A stretch of DNA of 64,000 nucleotides from Micromonospora eburnea (GTDB lineage Bacteria; Actinomycetota; Actinomycetes; Mycobacteriales; Micromonosporaceae), in NCBI RefSeq assembly GCF_900090225.1, contig NZ_FMHY01000002.1, forward strand, positions 744,001-808,000, read 5' to 3'. The notes under the pieces were generated by a model. That model was not told where the DNA came from. It saw nothing but the letters and a program-made list of their open reading frames with translations, and did not search any database. The stretch's first letter is position 1, and each line of letters begins with the position of its first letter. Position numbers and translations under genes: made by a program. Below are positions 25,261-34,546 of the stretch, one piece after another.

Positions 25261-26288
25261 TCCTGCTCGGCCAGGGGCCGGCCGTCGAAGTCGACCGCCG
25301 AGTAGAGGGCGAGCTTCTCCAACCGGTGGTACGAGTCGATCACCCGGATCGTGCCGCTCTTGGAGCGCATCACGATCGACTGGGTGTACGCCCCGCCGGC
25401 CCGGTAGCGCACGCCGCGCAGCAGGTCGCCGGAGGTGACCCCGGTGGCCACGAAGAAGCAGTTGTCCCCGGTGACCAGGTCGTCGGTGAACAGCACCCGG
25501 TCCAGGTCATGTCCGGCCGCCAGCGCCTTCTCCCGCTCCTCGGCGTCCCTCGGCCAGAGCTTGGCCTGCATCATCCCGCCCATGCACTTGAGGGCGCAGG
25601 CGGCCGTGATGCCCTCCGGGGTGCCGCCGATGCCCATCAGCACGTCGACGTCGGACTCGCCGCGGGCCGCCGCGATGGCGCCGGCGATGTCGCCGTCCGA
25701 GATGAACCGAATGCCCGCCCCGGTACGCCGGATCTGCTTCACCAGGTCGTCGTGCCGGGACCGGTCCAGCACGCAGACCGTCACCTCGGCGACATCGGTT
25801 CCCTTGATCTTGGCGATCCGGCGGAGGTTCTCGGCCACCCCGGCGTTGATGTCGACCGCGTCGGCGTACATCGGGCCGACGGCGAGCTTCTCCATGTAGA
25901 AGACGGCGCTCGGGTCGAACATCGCGCCGCGCTCGGCCACCGCGAGCACCGCGAGAGCGTTCGGCATGCCCTTGCTCATCAGCGTGGTGCCGTCGATCGG
26001 GTCGACCGCCACGTCCACCTCGGGACCGCTCCCGTCACCGACCTCCTCGCCGTTGAAGAGCATCGGGGCGTTGTCCTTCTCGCCCTCGCCGATCACCACG
26101 ACACCGCGCATCGGGATCGAGTTGATCAGCTTGCGCATGGCGTCGACAGCTGCCCCGTCGCCGCCCTCCTTGTCGCCCCGACCGACCCAGCGGCCGGCGG
26201 CCATCGCTGCGGCCTCGGTGACCCGGACCAGGTCGAGGGCGAGGTTACGGTCGAGATTCTGTGGCGTCCGCGTCCCGGTGGTTGTCAT
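25257..26288 (-). CDS. glpX: Class II fructose-1,6-bisphosphatase
   Basis: Gluconeogenic enzyme that hydrolyses fructose 1,6-bisphosphate. The 343-aa sequence has the GlpX motifs [37 protein letters not shown] and [26 protein letters not shown] lies before ATG 26288. It is followed by a coupled transporter gene and is divergent from a DUF4245 gene, a pairing also known from mycobacteria. Confidence 0.96.
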   Translation of the reverse strand: MTTTGTRTPQNLDRNLALDLVRVTEAAAMAAGRWVGRGDKEGGDGAAVDAMRKLINSIPMRGVVVIGEGEKDNAPMLFNGEEVGDGSGPEVDVAVDPIDGTTLMSKGMPNALAVLAVAERGAMFDPSAVFYMEKLAVGPMYADAVDINAGVAENLRRIAKIKGTDVAEVTVCVLDRSRHDDLVKQIRRTGAGIRFISDGDIAGAIAAARGESDVDVLMGIGGTPEGITAACALKCMGGMMQAKLWPRDAEEREKALAAGHDLDRVLFTDDLVTGDNCFFVATGVTSGDLLRGVRYRAGGAYTQSIVMRSKSGTIRVIDSYHRLEKLALYSAVDFDGRPLAEQE

Positions 26289-26447
26289 GACGGCTTCCTC
26301 CTCGCGACGTTGCGGGGTGGACCGGCGGGATGCGGCCGTCGCCGCCGCCGGCTCTGTGGTTGATCCTCACACGGCGGCAGGTCCCGCGCCGGGGCGGGGC
26401 GGAGGAGGCCCGACCGGCGTCACCCGGACGGCTGCGACAATGGGCAG

Positions 26448-27194
26448 GTGGAAGCCGCACAGCCTGCCGACCGCGTACCCGCCGACGCCACCTCGCCGGA
26501 TGGCCGGCCGCCCGTCCGGGCGACCGCCGGGCCGGCACTGGAGGCCGGGAAACCGGCGCCGGTCGAATCGGCGGCCGCCCCCGCGCCGGTGGCCGGTTCG
26601 GGCGAGCCGGCCGTGATCGAGCCGGCCGACGTGCCGGCCCGGGGCGAGGCGGGCCGCCACCCGGCGTCGCCCGTCGGCGGGGGCCGGTCGCGCTCCGAGC
26701 GGTCGCCGAAGGACATGGCGCTCTCGCTGCTGGTGCTGCTGGTCCCGATCGCGCTGCTGCTCGCCTTCTACCGGGGGTTCCTCGGTGGCGAGCAGCCGAC
26801 CACCGTTGACCCGACGACCGCCATCGAGCAGGCCCGGGAGGAGGCCGCCTTCCCGGTCAGCCAGCCCACGGGGCTGGGCTCGGACTGGCGTACGGTGAGC
26901 GCCCGTTACCGGGCCGAGCCGGGCGGGGCGACGCTGCGGATCGGCTACCTGACCCCGGCGGGACGCGGAGCGCAGCTCGTGGAGAGCAACGTGCCCGCAG
27001 ACAAGCTGCTCCCGGCCGAGCTGAGCGGCGGCCAGCCGCAGGGCCCGGCCGCCCTGCCCGGCGGAAGCTGGCAGCGTTACACCGCCCGCAGCAACGAGCA
27101 GGCTCTCGTCCTGCTGGAGCCGACCCGCACAGTGATCGTGATCGGTGACGCCGGGGAGAACGAGCTGCGTGCGCTGGCTACCGCGCTGCGCTGA
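26448..27194 (+). CDS. DUF4245-family membrane protein
   Basis: 248-aa protein of unknown function. A long Pro/Ala-rich cytoplasmic region (1-80) leads to one transmembrane helix (about 90-110) and an extracellular domain of about 130 residues (VSQPTGLGSDWRTVSARY onward) that defines DUF4245. It is divergent from glpX, the arrangement usual for this family. GACAAT (26436-26441) is 6 nt before GTG 26448, consistent with a leaderless mRNA. The link to FBPase is positional only. Confidence 0.82.
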   Translation: MEAAQPADRVPADATSPDGRPPVRATAGPALEAGKPAPVESAAAPAPVAGSGEPAVIEPADVPARGEAGRHPASPVGGGRSRSERSPKDMALSLLVLLVPIALLLAFYRGFLGGEQPTTVDPTTAIEQAREEAAFPVSQPTGLGSDWRTVSARYRAEPGGATLRIGYLTPAGRGAQLVESNVPADKLLPAELSGGQPQGPAALPGGSWQRYTARSNEQALVLLEPTRTVIVIGDAGENELRALATALR

Positions 27195-27300
27195 CCGTTC
27201 ACTTGCCCGGCCGCGGAATGTCGGGTCGGTCCGTTAGGCTGCCCCGGTCCGACAACCGGCACGACCGATGTGTCGGGAAAGCAACCGGAAAGAGAACGAC

Positions 27301-28104
27301 GTGAACATTCGACGGTGGAGCGCCGGCGTCCTCGCCGCTGCCCTGTTCGTCCCCGGTCTGGCCGCCTGCAAGTCTGAGGACGGCTCGCCCACCGCCGGCA
27401 GCACCTCCGCCGCCAAGCCGGCGGACCCGAAGGAGGCGCTGCTGGCTTCCACCAAGGAGCTCCAGAAGGGCAACTTCACCTTCACCATCAAGGGCGGTGA
27501 GCTCAACGGCGAGGGCACCGTGCACCTGCCGTCCAAGAGCGCCGAGATGAAGATGGAGACCAGCTCCGAGGAGCTGTCGATGAACATGCACCTGGTCTTC
27601 ATCGACAACGACAGCTGGGTCAAGCTGGAGCTCGGTGGCGCGATGGCCGACGCCGTGCCGGCCTTCAAGGCGATGAAGGGCAAGTACCAGCACCTCGACC
27701 GGAGCAAGCTGGACGGGGTCAAGGAGCTGAGCTTCGACTTCGCCGACGTCGACCCGGCTGGCGCCGAGAAGATGATCAATGCGATCACCGACGTCAAGCA
27801 GACCGGTGACGGCGCGTACGAGGGCACGATCGACGCCACCAAGGCGGCCGACTCCGACCTGCTCGACGAAGACACCATCAAGACCCTGGGCGCCCAGGCC
27901 AGCGCCCTGCCGTTCACCGCGAAGGTCGACGGGCAGGGGCGGCTGAGCGAGCTGACCGTCCAGGTGCCCGCCGTCGGCAGCGCCAAGGCGCAGACCCTGA
28001 CCGTCACGTACGCCAACTACGGCTCCGCCACCGCCCCCAAGGCGCCGGCCGCCAGCCAGGTCGTCGAGGCGTCCGACCAGCTCTACGAGATGTTCAAGGG
28101 CTGA
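27301..28104 (+). CDS. LppX/LprG-like lipoprotein, first of a tandem pair
   Basis: Secreted lipoprotein (267 aa) with lipobox GLAAC at about residue 20 and a Ser/Thr/Pro linker, then a domain resembling the LppX_LprAFG family, which in mycobacteria carries lipids across the envelope. The start is GTG 27301 after AAAGAG. Its neighbour downstream is a clear paralogue (shared DSWVKLELGG, KYQHLD/RYQHLD, LGAQA, VPFTA and QGRLSEL). A TAGGCT about 60 bp upstream may be its -10 element. Confidence 0.82.
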   Translation: MNIRRWSAGVLAAALFVPGLAACKSEDGSPTAGSTSAAKPADPKEALLASTKELQKGNFTFTIKGGELNGEGTVHLPSKSAEMKMETSSEELSMNMHLVFIDNDSWVKLELGGAMADAVPAFKAMKGKYQHLDRSKLDGVKELSFDFADVDPAGAEKMINAITDVKQTGDGAYEGTIDATKAADSDLLDEDTIKTLGAQASALPFTAKVDGQGRLSELTVQVPAVGSAKAQTLTVTYANYGSATAPKAPAASQVVEASDQLYEMFKG

Positions 28105-28112
28105 GCCCGAGG

Positions 28113-28149
28113 GCCGGTCGGGGAGGCTGTTCCAGCAGCCCCGACCGGC
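28113..28149 (+). terminator. GC-rich terminator hairpin after the first lipoprotein gene
   Basis: GCCGGTCGGGG (28113-28123) pairs perfectly with CCCCGACCGGC (28139-28149), with a small inner GCTG/CAGC pairing. No U tract. Confidence 0.55.
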
Positions 28150-28217
28150 GCCGGTGAGAAGGGTCGCCCGCGGACCGGACAGGGATTGCGGAACGCCACT
28201 TCAGGGAACAGAGGAGG

Positions 28218-28291
28218 GCACGAGCCCGCCGGGGCCGTCAGGCCGGCCGGACGCGGCTCGTGCGCCGCAGTCGCGGGTGAGAGCTGCGGCG
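28218..28291 (+). other. Paired hairpins in the leader of the second lipoprotein gene
   Basis: GCACGAGCC (28218-28226) pairs with GGCTCGTGC (28255-28263). CGCCGCAG (28263-28270) pairs with CTGCGGCG (28284-28291). They lie 50-125 bp before the GTG start, in a 238-bp gap with no ORF worth calling, and could be a 5' leader structure. Confidence 0.35.
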
Positions 28292-28342
28292 TCCCACCTC
28301 CGGCGCCCTCGTGGGCCGGACGACCCACCTGGAGTGGTTCAC

Positions 28343-29185
28343 GTGAAGATTCGACGCTTCAGCGCGGCGGCCTTCGCCGTGGCGCTGCTCAGCCCCGGCC
28401 TCGCCGCCTGTAACGACAACGCGACCGGCGAGGCGGCGTCCTCCGGATCGCCGGCCGTCTCCGGCAGCATCGCCCCGAGCGGCACGCCCGGCACCGGCGA
28501 CGCCAAGCAGGCCCTGCTCGACTCCACCAACGCGATCCGCGACGGGAACTTCCGGTTCACCGTGTCCGGCGCGGGCTCGACCGCCGAGGGGCAGGTGCAC
28601 GAGCCGAGCCAGAGCGCGGAGATGCGGCTGACGATGGGCGACCCGTCATCCGACCTGACCATGAAGCTGGACCTGATCCACTACAGGCCGGACAGTTGGG
28701 TGAAGCTGGAGCTGGGTGGCAGGGCCGCCGCCGGCGTGCCCGGCCTGCGACAGCTCAACCTCGGCAGGTACCAGCACCTCGACCAGACCCGGATCAGGGG
28801 TAACCGGGCGCTGGGCTTCGACTTCGACCGCCTCGACCCGGCCGGCAGCGCCGTACTGACCCGGGGCGTCACCGAGGTCCGCCGCACCGGCGACGGCACG
28901 TACGCGGGCACGCTCGACGTGTCGCAGGCGGCCGAGGCCGGCTCGGTCGACCCGGCGCTGATCACCGCGCTCGGGGCGCAGGCCAAGGCGGTGCCGTTCA
29001 CCGCCAGGGTCGACTCGCAGGGGCGGCTCAGCGAGCTGGTGATGCAGGTGCCGGCCGCCGGCCAGAGCGCTGCCCAGGAGATCAAAATCACGTACGCCGA
29101 CTACGGCAACGCCACCGCCGCCCAGAAGCCCCCGGCGGACCAGGTCGTCGAGGCGCCGCCGGAGTTCTACAACCTCTTCAACTGA
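28343..29185 (+). CDS. LppX/LprG-like lipoprotein, second of a tandem pair
   Basis: Paralogue of the upstream lipoprotein (280 aa) with signal peptide and lipobox GLAAC, then a Gly/Ser-rich linker and the same lipid-carrier-like domain. It keeps the shared blocks in the same order but has diverged elsewhere, so the duplication is not recent. The start is GTG 28343 after TGGAG. The separate hairpin-rich gap before it suggests its own transcription. Confidence 0.82.
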   Translation: MKIRRFSAAAFAVALLSPGLAACNDNATGEAASSGSPAVSGSIAPSGTPGTGDAKQALLDSTNAIRDGNFRFTVSGAGSTAEGQVHEPSQSAEMRLTMGDPSSDLTMKLDLIHYRPDSWVKLELGGRAAAGVPGLRQLNLGRYQHLDQTRIRGNRALGFDFDRLDPAGSAVLTRGVTEVRRTGDGTYAGTLDVSQAAEAGSVDPALITALGAQAKAVPFTARVDSQGRLSELVMQVPAAGQSAAQEIKITYADYGNATAAQKPPADQVVEAPPEFYNLFN

Positions 29186-29260
29186 GGACGACGACCCCGA
29201 CGGGGCGGCCGCGACCGTCCCGTCACGGCTCGGCGCCGTCCCCGGGCCGGTGGACCTCGG

Positions 29261-29473
29261 TCAGGCGTCGGCGCGCTGGCGGGCGGCGTCGATGCGCGCC
29301 CGCGCGCCGTCCAGCCAGCGCTGGCAGGTCTCGGCGAGCCGCTCGCCGCGCTCCCAGAGCGCCAACGACTCCTCCAGCGAGGTGCCGCCGGCCTCCAGCC
29401 GCTCGACCACGGTGGCCAACTCGGCGCGGGCCTGCTCGTAGCTGAGCCGCTCGTCCTTCTTCTCGTCAGTCAT
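29261..29473 (-). CDS. xseB: Exodeoxyribonuclease VII small subunit
   Basis: 70-aa subunit of ExoVII, which degrades single-stranded DNA to short oligonucleotides. LSYEQARAELATVVERLEAG, SLEESLALWERGE and the final coiled segment match XseB. ATG 29473 has GAGG at good distance; ATG 29482 would put it too close. It follows xseA by 24 bp on the same strand. Confidence 0.93.
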   Translation of the reverse strand: MTDEKKDERLSYEQARAELATVVERLEAGGTSLEESLALWERGERLAETCQRWLDGARARIDAARQRADA

Positions 29474-29497
29474 CGCACCCATCCTCGTGCAGAGTCG

Positions 29498-30712
29498 TCA
29501 GCCGTCGACCGTCGCGGTCAGCTCGCCCTCGGCGAGGCGTACCCGCAGCGGGTCGCCCTTGGTCACCTCGCCGGCGGCCCGGACCACCTGGCCGTCGGCG
29601 CGTTGGACGATCGCGTACCCCCGGTCGAGGGTGGCCGCCGGGGAGAGGGCGCGCAGCCGGGCCAGGGTGTGCCGCAGGTCGTCGGCGGCGGCGTCGAGCC
29701 GGTGGTCCAGGCAGCGGCCCGCCCGGTCGCGCAGCGCGGCGACGTCGGCGGCCCGCTGGTCGACCATCACCTGCGGGCGGGCCAGCACCGGCCGGGAGCG
29801 GAGCAGGTCGAGGCGGTGCTGCTCCCGGTCGACCAGGTTGCGGACCGCCCGCTCCAACCGGGACCGGGCCTGGCCGATGAGGCGTACCTCCTCGGCGAGG
29901 TCGGGGACGATCCGCTTCGCCGCGTCGGTCGGCGTCGACGCGCGGAGGTCGGCGACGTAGTCCAGCAGCGGCGCGTCCGTCTCGTGGCCGATCGCGCTGA
30001 CCACCGGCGTCCGGCAGGCGAAGACCGCCCGACAGAGCGCCTCGTCGGAGAAGGGCAGCAGGTCCTCGATGCTGCCGCCGCCCCGGGCGATGACGATCAC
30101 GTCGACCGTCGGGTCGGCGTCGAGCACCTTCAGCGCGTCCACGATCTGCGGCACCGCACCCGGCCCCTGCACCGCGACGTTGACCGTGCGGAACTCCACC
30201 GCCGGCCAGCGCCGCCGGGCGTTGGTCAGCACGTCCCGCTCGGCGGCCGAGGCACGGCCGGTGATCAGGCCGATCCGCCCGGGCAGGAACGGCAGGCGGC
30301 GCTTGCGGGCCCGGTCGAAGAGCCCCTCGGCGGCGAGCAGTTTCTTGAGCTTTTCCAGCCGGGCCAGCAGCTCGCCCAGCCCGACCTGGCGGATCTCGTC
30401 GGCCCGCAGGCTGAGCGTGCCCCGTGCGGCGTAGAACTCGGGTTTGGCGTGCAGCACCACCCGCGCGCCCTCGCGCAGCTCCGGCGCGCCCGCGTCGAGT
30501 ACGTCCCGGTTGGTGGTGACGGTCAGGCTGAGATCGGCCGACGGGTCACGCAGGGTGAGGAAGACCGTGGTCGCGCCGGGCCGGCGGCTGATCTGCGCGA
30601 CCTGCCCGTCCACCCACACCCAGCCCAGCCGGGCGATCCAGGCGCCGATCTTCTGGCTGACCACCCGGACCGGCCACGGCTCCTCCGACGTGCTCTGTCC
30701 CCCGTCACTCAC
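29498..30712 (-). CDS. xseA: Exodeoxyribonuclease VII large subunit
   Basis: Catalytic subunit of ExoVII (404 aa). An N-terminal OB-fold (about 15-105) is followed by the nuclease domain with [53 protein letters not shown] and [14 protein letters not shown], then a helical arm and the C-terminal LDRGYAIVQ. The start is GTG 30712, 6 nt after TAGGGT (30719-30724). It leads an operon with xseB and is divergent from ispH. Confidence 0.96.
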   Translation of the reverse strand: MSDGGQSTSEEPWPVRVVSQKIGAWIARLGWVWVDGQVAQISRRPGATTVFLTLRDPSADLSLTVTTNRDVLDAGAPELREGARVVLHAKPEFYAARGTLSLRADEIRQVGLGELLARLEKLKKLLAAEGLFDRARKRRLPFLPGRIGLITGRASAAERDVLTNARRRWPAVEFRTVNVAVQGPGAVPQIVDALKVLDADPTVDVIVIARGGGSIEDLLPFSDEALCRAVFACRTPVVSAIGHETDAPLLDYVADLRASTPTDAAKRIVPDLAEEVRLIGQARSRLERAVRNLVDREQHRLDLLRSRPVLARPQVMVDQRAADVAALRDRAGRCLDHRLDAAADDLRHTLARLRALSPAATLDRGYAIVQRADGQVVRAAGEVTKGDPLRVRLAEGELTATVDG

Positions 30713-30876
30713 CCGCCCACCCTACGGCCCACCCCTGACGATCAAGAGGTTCGCGTCCGGAGGCCGGGCGTTTCCAGACGTAAACCTCTTGATCGACGCG
30801 ATCTGGGGTGGGGTGGGGGCGGCCCTGGCGGGTCGCAGCCGCTGTCGGGGAAAGATCGGGCACGTACGATGGTCGG
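30713..30876. promoter_or_regulatory. Divergent leaderless promoters of xseA and ispH
   Basis: TAGGGT (30719-30724, minus) is 6 nt before the xseA GTG. TACGAT (30865-30870, plus) is 6 nt before the ispH GTG. A TGATCA palindrome lies between them, nearer xseA. Confidence 0.55.
30739..30795. repeat. TGATCA-type palindromic repeat, copy 3
   Basis: Arms of 19 bp (30739-30757 and 30777-30795; left arm CGATCAAGAGGTTCGCGTC) with two mismatches. It is the only copy between divergent genes, about 15 bp upstream of the xseA -10 element, so it cannot be a simple terminator there. Confidence 0.75.
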
Positions 30877-31866
30877 GTGACTGAGGCTGAGACGACTCCC
30901 CAGACCGGCAAGCGCGTGCTCCTGGCCAAGCCCCGCGGCTACTGCGCGGGCGTGGACCGGGCGGTGCAGACCGTCGAGGAGGCGTTGAAGCTGTACGGCG
31001 CCCCGATCTACGTCCGCAAGCAGATCGTGCACAACAAGCACGTGGTGCGGACCCTGGAGGCCAAGGGCGCGATCTTCGTGGAGGAGAACGAGGAGGTGCC
31101 CGAGGGCGCCACCGTCATCTTCTCCGCGCACGGCGTCGCTCCCGAGGTGTACGAGCAGGCGAAGGCGCGCTCGCTCAAGGCGATCGACGCGACCTGCCCG
31201 CTGGTCACCAAGGTGCACCAGGAGGCCCGGCGGTTCGCGGCCGAGGACTACGACATCCTGCTGATCGGTCACGAGGGGCACGAGGAGGTCATCGGCACCG
31301 CCGGCGAGGCCCCCGCGCACATCCAGCTCGTGGACGGCCCGGACGGCGTCGACAAGGTCACCGTGCGTGACCCGAACAAGGTCGTCTGGCTCTCCCAGAC
31401 CACCCTCTCCGTGGACGAGACCATGGAGACCGTGGCCCGGCTCAAGCAGAAGCTGCCGCTGCTCCAGTCGCCGCCGAGCGACGACATCTGCTACGCCACC
31501 TCCAACCGTCAGCACGTGGTGAAGGAGATCGCCGCGGACTGCGACGTGGTGATCGTGGTCGGCTCGCGCAACTCGTCCAACTCGGTACGCCTGGTCGAGG
31601 TGGCCGTGGACGCGGGTGCCCGCGCGGGGCACCTGGTCGACTTCGCCCACGAGATCGACGAAGCCTGGCTGGCCGACGCCCGTACGGTCGGCGTCACCTC
31701 CGGTGCCAGCGTGCCGGACGAACTCGTCCAGCAGGTGCTCGCGTATCTGGCCGAGCGGGGCTTCACCGACGTCGAGGAGATCACCACCGCCAACGAGCGG
31801 CTGACCTTCTCGCTGCCGCAGGAGCTCAAGCGGGACCTGAAGGCCGCCGCGGCCGCACGCGGCTGA
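30877..31866 (+). CDS. ispH: 4-Hydroxy-3-methylbut-2-enyl diphosphate reductase
   Basis: Last step of the MEP pathway, giving IPP and DMAPP, with a 4Fe-4S cluster. The three cluster cysteines appear in [15 protein letters not shown] and [17 protein letters not shown] and GSRNSSNS bind substrate. 329 aa. The start is GTG 30877, 6 nt after TACGAT; an upstream in-frame ATG at 30808 would override this promoter. It feeds the cis-prenyltransferase and geranylgeranyl-reductase-type enzymes elsewhere in the window. Confidence 0.96.
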   Translation: MTEAETTPQTGKRVLLAKPRGYCAGVDRAVQTVEEALKLYGAPIYVRKQIVHNKHVVRTLEAKGAIFVEENEEVPEGATVIFSAHGVAPEVYEQAKARSLKAIDATCPLVTKVHQEARRFAAEDYDILLIGHEGHEEVIGTAGEAPAHIQLVDGPDGVDKVTVRDPNKVVWLSQTTLSVDETMETVARLKQKLPLLQSPPSDDICYATSNRQHVVKEIAADCDVVIVVGSRNSSNSVRLVEVAVDAGARAGHLVDFAHEIDEAWLADARTVGVTSGASVPDELVQQVLAYLAERGFTDVEEITTANERLTFSLPQELKRDLKAAAAARG

Positions 31867-31907
31867 CGGGCCGGAACGAATCGCCCGCCGGATACGTCCA
31901 ACCGCTC

Positions 31908-32300
31908 ATGAAGACTCCTCGGACGGCGTTCGTCGCCCTGCTCGCCTGGGCGGCGCTGAGCGCCTGCGCCGGCCCGGGCACCGAGCCCGCCAGCTCCGGC
32001 CCGACAGGAGGCCCGGTGACCAGCGCACCCAGCTCCGAGCCCAGCGCCACCCCGAGTGACCCGACGGCACCGACCGGTCCGGCGCCGACCTCGCCCGGCG
32101 TCACCACCCTCAGCGGCACCGTGCAGGCCGGCGTGGAGCCGAACTGCCTGCTGCTGGACGGCAACCTGCTGGTCGGCGGCCCGCGTGACGTGCTGAAGGC
32201 GGGCGCTCGGGTGACCGTCACCGGCCATCCACAGCCGGACCTGATGACCACCTGCCAGCAGGGCATTCCCTTCGTCGTCGAGTCGGCCAAGACCGCCTGA
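31908..32300 (+). CDS. Small secreted lipoprotein of unknown function
   Basis: 130-aa protein with a short signal peptide and lipobox ALSAC at about residue 20, a Pro/Ser/Thr-rich linker of about 45 residues, and a compact C-terminal domain of about 65 residues (TTLSGTVQAGVEPNCLLLDG, then ARVTVTGHPQPDLMTTC). Two Cys may form a disulfide. The domain looks like a small OB-type beta-barrel, but I cannot assign a function. ATG 31908 has no clear Shine-Dalgarno sequence. Confidence 0.7.
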   Translation: MKTPRTAFVALLAWAALSACAGPGTEPASSGPTGGPVTSAPSSEPSATPSDPTAPTGPAPTSPGVTTLSGTVQAGVEPNCLLLDGNLLVGGPRDVLKAGARVTVTGHPQPDLMTTCQQGIPFVVESAKTA

Positions 32301-32337
32301 CCGCCCACGGGCCCGCCGCCCGCCGTTGGCCCGCCTG

Positions 32338-32397
32338 GTTGATCATGAGGTTGCTGGTCGCCGCCTCGGCGGTCGCGACAACAACTTCCTGATCACC
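32338..32397. repeat. TGATCA-ended palindromic repeat, copy 4
   Basis: Imperfect arms (GGTTGATCATGAGGTTGCTG near the left end, GACAACAACTTCCTGATCAC at the right) with one unpaired base. It lies between convergent genes. The TGA stop of rmuC is formed by the TGATCA of its right arm. Confidence 0.75.
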
Positions 32398-33559
32398 GGC
32401 GGGGTGGCTCGGCGGGGTCGGTCGGGAGGAGTTCGGGGGCCTGCGGCTGGCGGGGGGCCAGCTCCAGTTGGGGCGGGGTGGGCAGCTCCTGGTCGGAGAC
32501 GCCCAGCTCGGCGAGCTTGCGGGCGCTGACCAGCACCCGCGCCTCCAGCGAACCGACCGCCCGGTTGTACGCGGTCACCGCCCCGCCCAACGACGCGCCC
32601 AGCTTGCCGACGTGGTCGCCGAGGGTGGACAGCCGCCCGTACAGCTCGCGGGCCAGGGTGTGCACGGTGGCGGCGTTGCGGGCCAGCGCCTCCTGCCGCC
32701 ACGAGTAGGCCACCGTACGCAGCAGCGCCACCAGGGTCGCCGGTGTGGCCAGCACCACGTTGCGGGCGAAGGCGTGCTCCAGCAGCGTCGGGTCGCGCTG
32801 CAACGCCACGTCGAGGAACGGATCGGCTGGTACGAAGAGCACCACGAACTCGGGGGACGGGTCGAACGCGGCCCAGTAGGACTTGGCGGCCAGCGAGTCC
32901 ACGTGCGCCCGCAGGTGCCGCGCGTGCGCGTCGAGGTGGGTGTCCCGCCCCCGCTCGTCGCGCGCCTCCATCGCGGTCAGGTACGCGTCGAAGGGCGCCT
33001 TGGCGTCGACCACCACCGTCCGGCCACCGTGCAGCCGGACCACCAGGTCGGGGCGTACCCCCTGGTGGTCGGTGGCGGCGGTGACCTGCTCGTTGAAGTC
33101 GCAGTGCTCCAGCATGCCGGCCGCCTCCACGATCCGGCGCAGCTGGTGCTCGCCCCAGCGCCCCCGGACCTGCGGGGCGCGCAGCGCCGCGACGAGCTGC
33201 TTGGTCTCGGTGCGCAGTTCACCGGAGACCGTGCCCATCGCCCGCACCTGTTCGCGCAGCTCGGCGTACGCGTCGACCCGGTCGCGTTCCAGCTCGGTGA
33301 CGCGCTGCTCGTAACGCCGGAGGGTGTCGTGGAGCGGGGCCACCGCCCGCGCGACGGCCTCCTGGGACTGCGCGGTCGCCTCGTAGCTGAGCGCCCGCAT
33401 CGACTGCTCCAGCCGGCCCTCACCCGCCCGGGCGGCGGCGAGGGTCGCCTCCAGCCGGGCCACCTCGGCCGCCGACCGGGCTCGGGCGGCCAGCCAGCCC
33501 ACCGCGCCACCCGCAGCGAGACAGACGATCACCATGGCCAGCGTTGCGAAGCTCGTCAC
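32393..33559 (-). CDS. rmuC: RmuC-family DNA recombination protein
   Basis: 388-aa membrane-anchored coiled-coil protein with a PD-(D/E)XK nuclease-like core, thought to limit DNA inversions and rearrangements at short inverted repeats. An N-terminal helix (about 6-25), a long coiled coil (about 30-125), RGRWGEHQLRRIVEAAGM, RPDLVVRLHGGRTVVVDAKA and VVLFVPADPFL match the family. The start GTG 33559 includes the membrane helix. Its stop codon lies inside a palindromic repeat, a striking neighbour for a protein that acts on inverted repeats. Confidence 0.92.
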   Translation of the reverse strand: MTSFATLAMVIVCLAAGGAVGWLAARARSAAEVARLEATLAAARAGEGRLEQSMRALSYEATAQSQEAVARAVAPLHDTLRRYEQRVTELERDRVDAYAELREQVRAMGTVSGELRTETKQLVAALRAPQVRGRWGEHQLRRIVEAAGMLEHCDFNEQVTAATDHQGVRPDLVVRLHGGRTVVVDAKAPFDAYLTAMEARDERGRDTHLDAHARHLRAHVDSLAAKSYWAAFDPSPEFVVLFVPADPFLDVALQRDPTLLEHAFARNVVLATPATLVALLRTVAYSWRQEALARNAATVHTLARELYGRLSTLGDHVGKLGASLGGAVTAYNRAVGSLEARVLVSARKLAELGVSDQELPTPPQLELAPRQPQAPELLPTDPAEPPRR

Positions 33560-33613
33560 CCTCTGAAGCTTGCCAAACGGGTACGACGTGACTCGGGTGG
33601 GTACCGTCGAGTG

Positions 33614-34462
33614 ATGAGAGCTGTGCTGTGCCTTGTCCTGGTGCTGATGCTCGGAGGTGCGCTGGTGTTCTGGCGGTCGGGAAGCAGGTCGCGGCGAGAC
33701 ACCGAGTTGGCCGACGCCCGAGCCGAGGCGCAGCGCTGGTACGAACGGCTCGGTGGGCAGTTGATGAACCTGCACGGCGACGCCCCGGCGGTACGCCAGG
33801 CGCTGGCCGACGCGGGGGAGCGGTACAACGCGGCCGGCTCCCAGCTGGAGCAGGCGCGTACCCCGCACCAGTTCGCGTTGGCCCGGGAGACCGCGCTCGA
33901 GGGGCTGGCGTACATCCGGGCGGCGCGGACCGCGATGGGCATCGACCCGGGGCCGGAGCTGCCGTCGCTGGCCGCCGCTCGGGGCGCCGGGATGCTGACC
34001 AGGGAGCGCGAGGTCAACGTGCAGGGGCAGACCTACCGGGCCGGGCCGACACCGGGCAACCAGACGCCGTACTACTACCCTGGCGGCACGTGGCAGGGGC
34101 GGCGGGTGCCGGCCGGCTGGTACTCGACGCCGTGGTGGAAGACCGCGCTCGGTGCCGGTGCCGGCGTGCTCGGCGGCATGCTCATCGCCGACGCACTCTT
34201 CTCGCCCGCCTTCGGCGACCCCGGCCACGGCTACGAGGCCGGCTACCAGGAGGGGTTCCAGGACGGCTTCGGTGACGGCCAGGGCTACGGCGACCAGGCC
34301 GGTGGCGACTTCGGCGGCGACCAGCTCGGCGGTGGCGACTTCGCCGGCGGCCAGGGCGGCGGCGACTTCTCCGGCGGCGATTTCGGTGGCTTCGGCGGCG
34401 GGGACTTCGGCGGTTTCGGTGGGGGCGACTTCGGCGGGGACTTCGGCGGCGGCGACTGGTGA
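33614..34462 (+). CDS. Membrane protein with Gly/Asp/Phe-repeat tail
   Basis: 282-aa protein of unknown function. A short N-terminal membrane anchor (1-20) is followed by a helical region (about 30-110), a linker with PYYYPGGTWQGRRVPAGWY, a hydrophobic hairpin (about 178-200), and a low-complexity tail (about 205-282) made of GYxxGYxxGF and then repeated GGGDFGG units. Such tails suggest self-association or a wall-facing scaffold. ATG 33614 is 6 nt after TACCGT (33602-33607), indicating a leaderless mRNA. Confidence 0.68.
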   Translation: MRAVLCLVLVLMLGGALVFWRSGSRSRRDTELADARAEAQRWYERLGGQLMNLHGDAPAVRQALADAGERYNAAGSQLEQARTPHQFALARETALEGLAYIRAARTAMGIDPGPELPSLAAARGAGMLTREREVNVQGQTYRAGPTPGNQTPYYYPGGTWQGRRVPAGWYSTPWWKTALGAGAGVLGGMLIADALFSPAFGDPGHGYEAGYQEGFQDGFGDGQGYGDQAGGDFGGDQLGGGDFAGGQGGGDFSGGDFGGFGGGDFGGFGGGDFGGDFGGGDW

Positions 34463-34489
34463 CGCCCGGCCCACGCGCGGCGCAGTTGT

Positions 34490-34541
34490 GTTAAGAGGGG
34501 CCCCCTGCTCTGCGGAATCCGTTAACAGGGGGCCCCTCCTT
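34490..34541 (-). repeat. Stop-codon-anchored hairpin repeat, family A, copy 3
   Basis: On the minus strand it starts 6 nt after the ppc TGA: AAGGAGGGGCCCCCTGTTAA, then CGGATTCCGCAGAG, then CAGGGGGCCCCTCTTAAC. The arms match copies 1 and 2, but the loop differs (GGATTCCGC in place of GCCTGCGGT). Confidence 0.85.
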
Positions 34542-34546
34542 GCACC

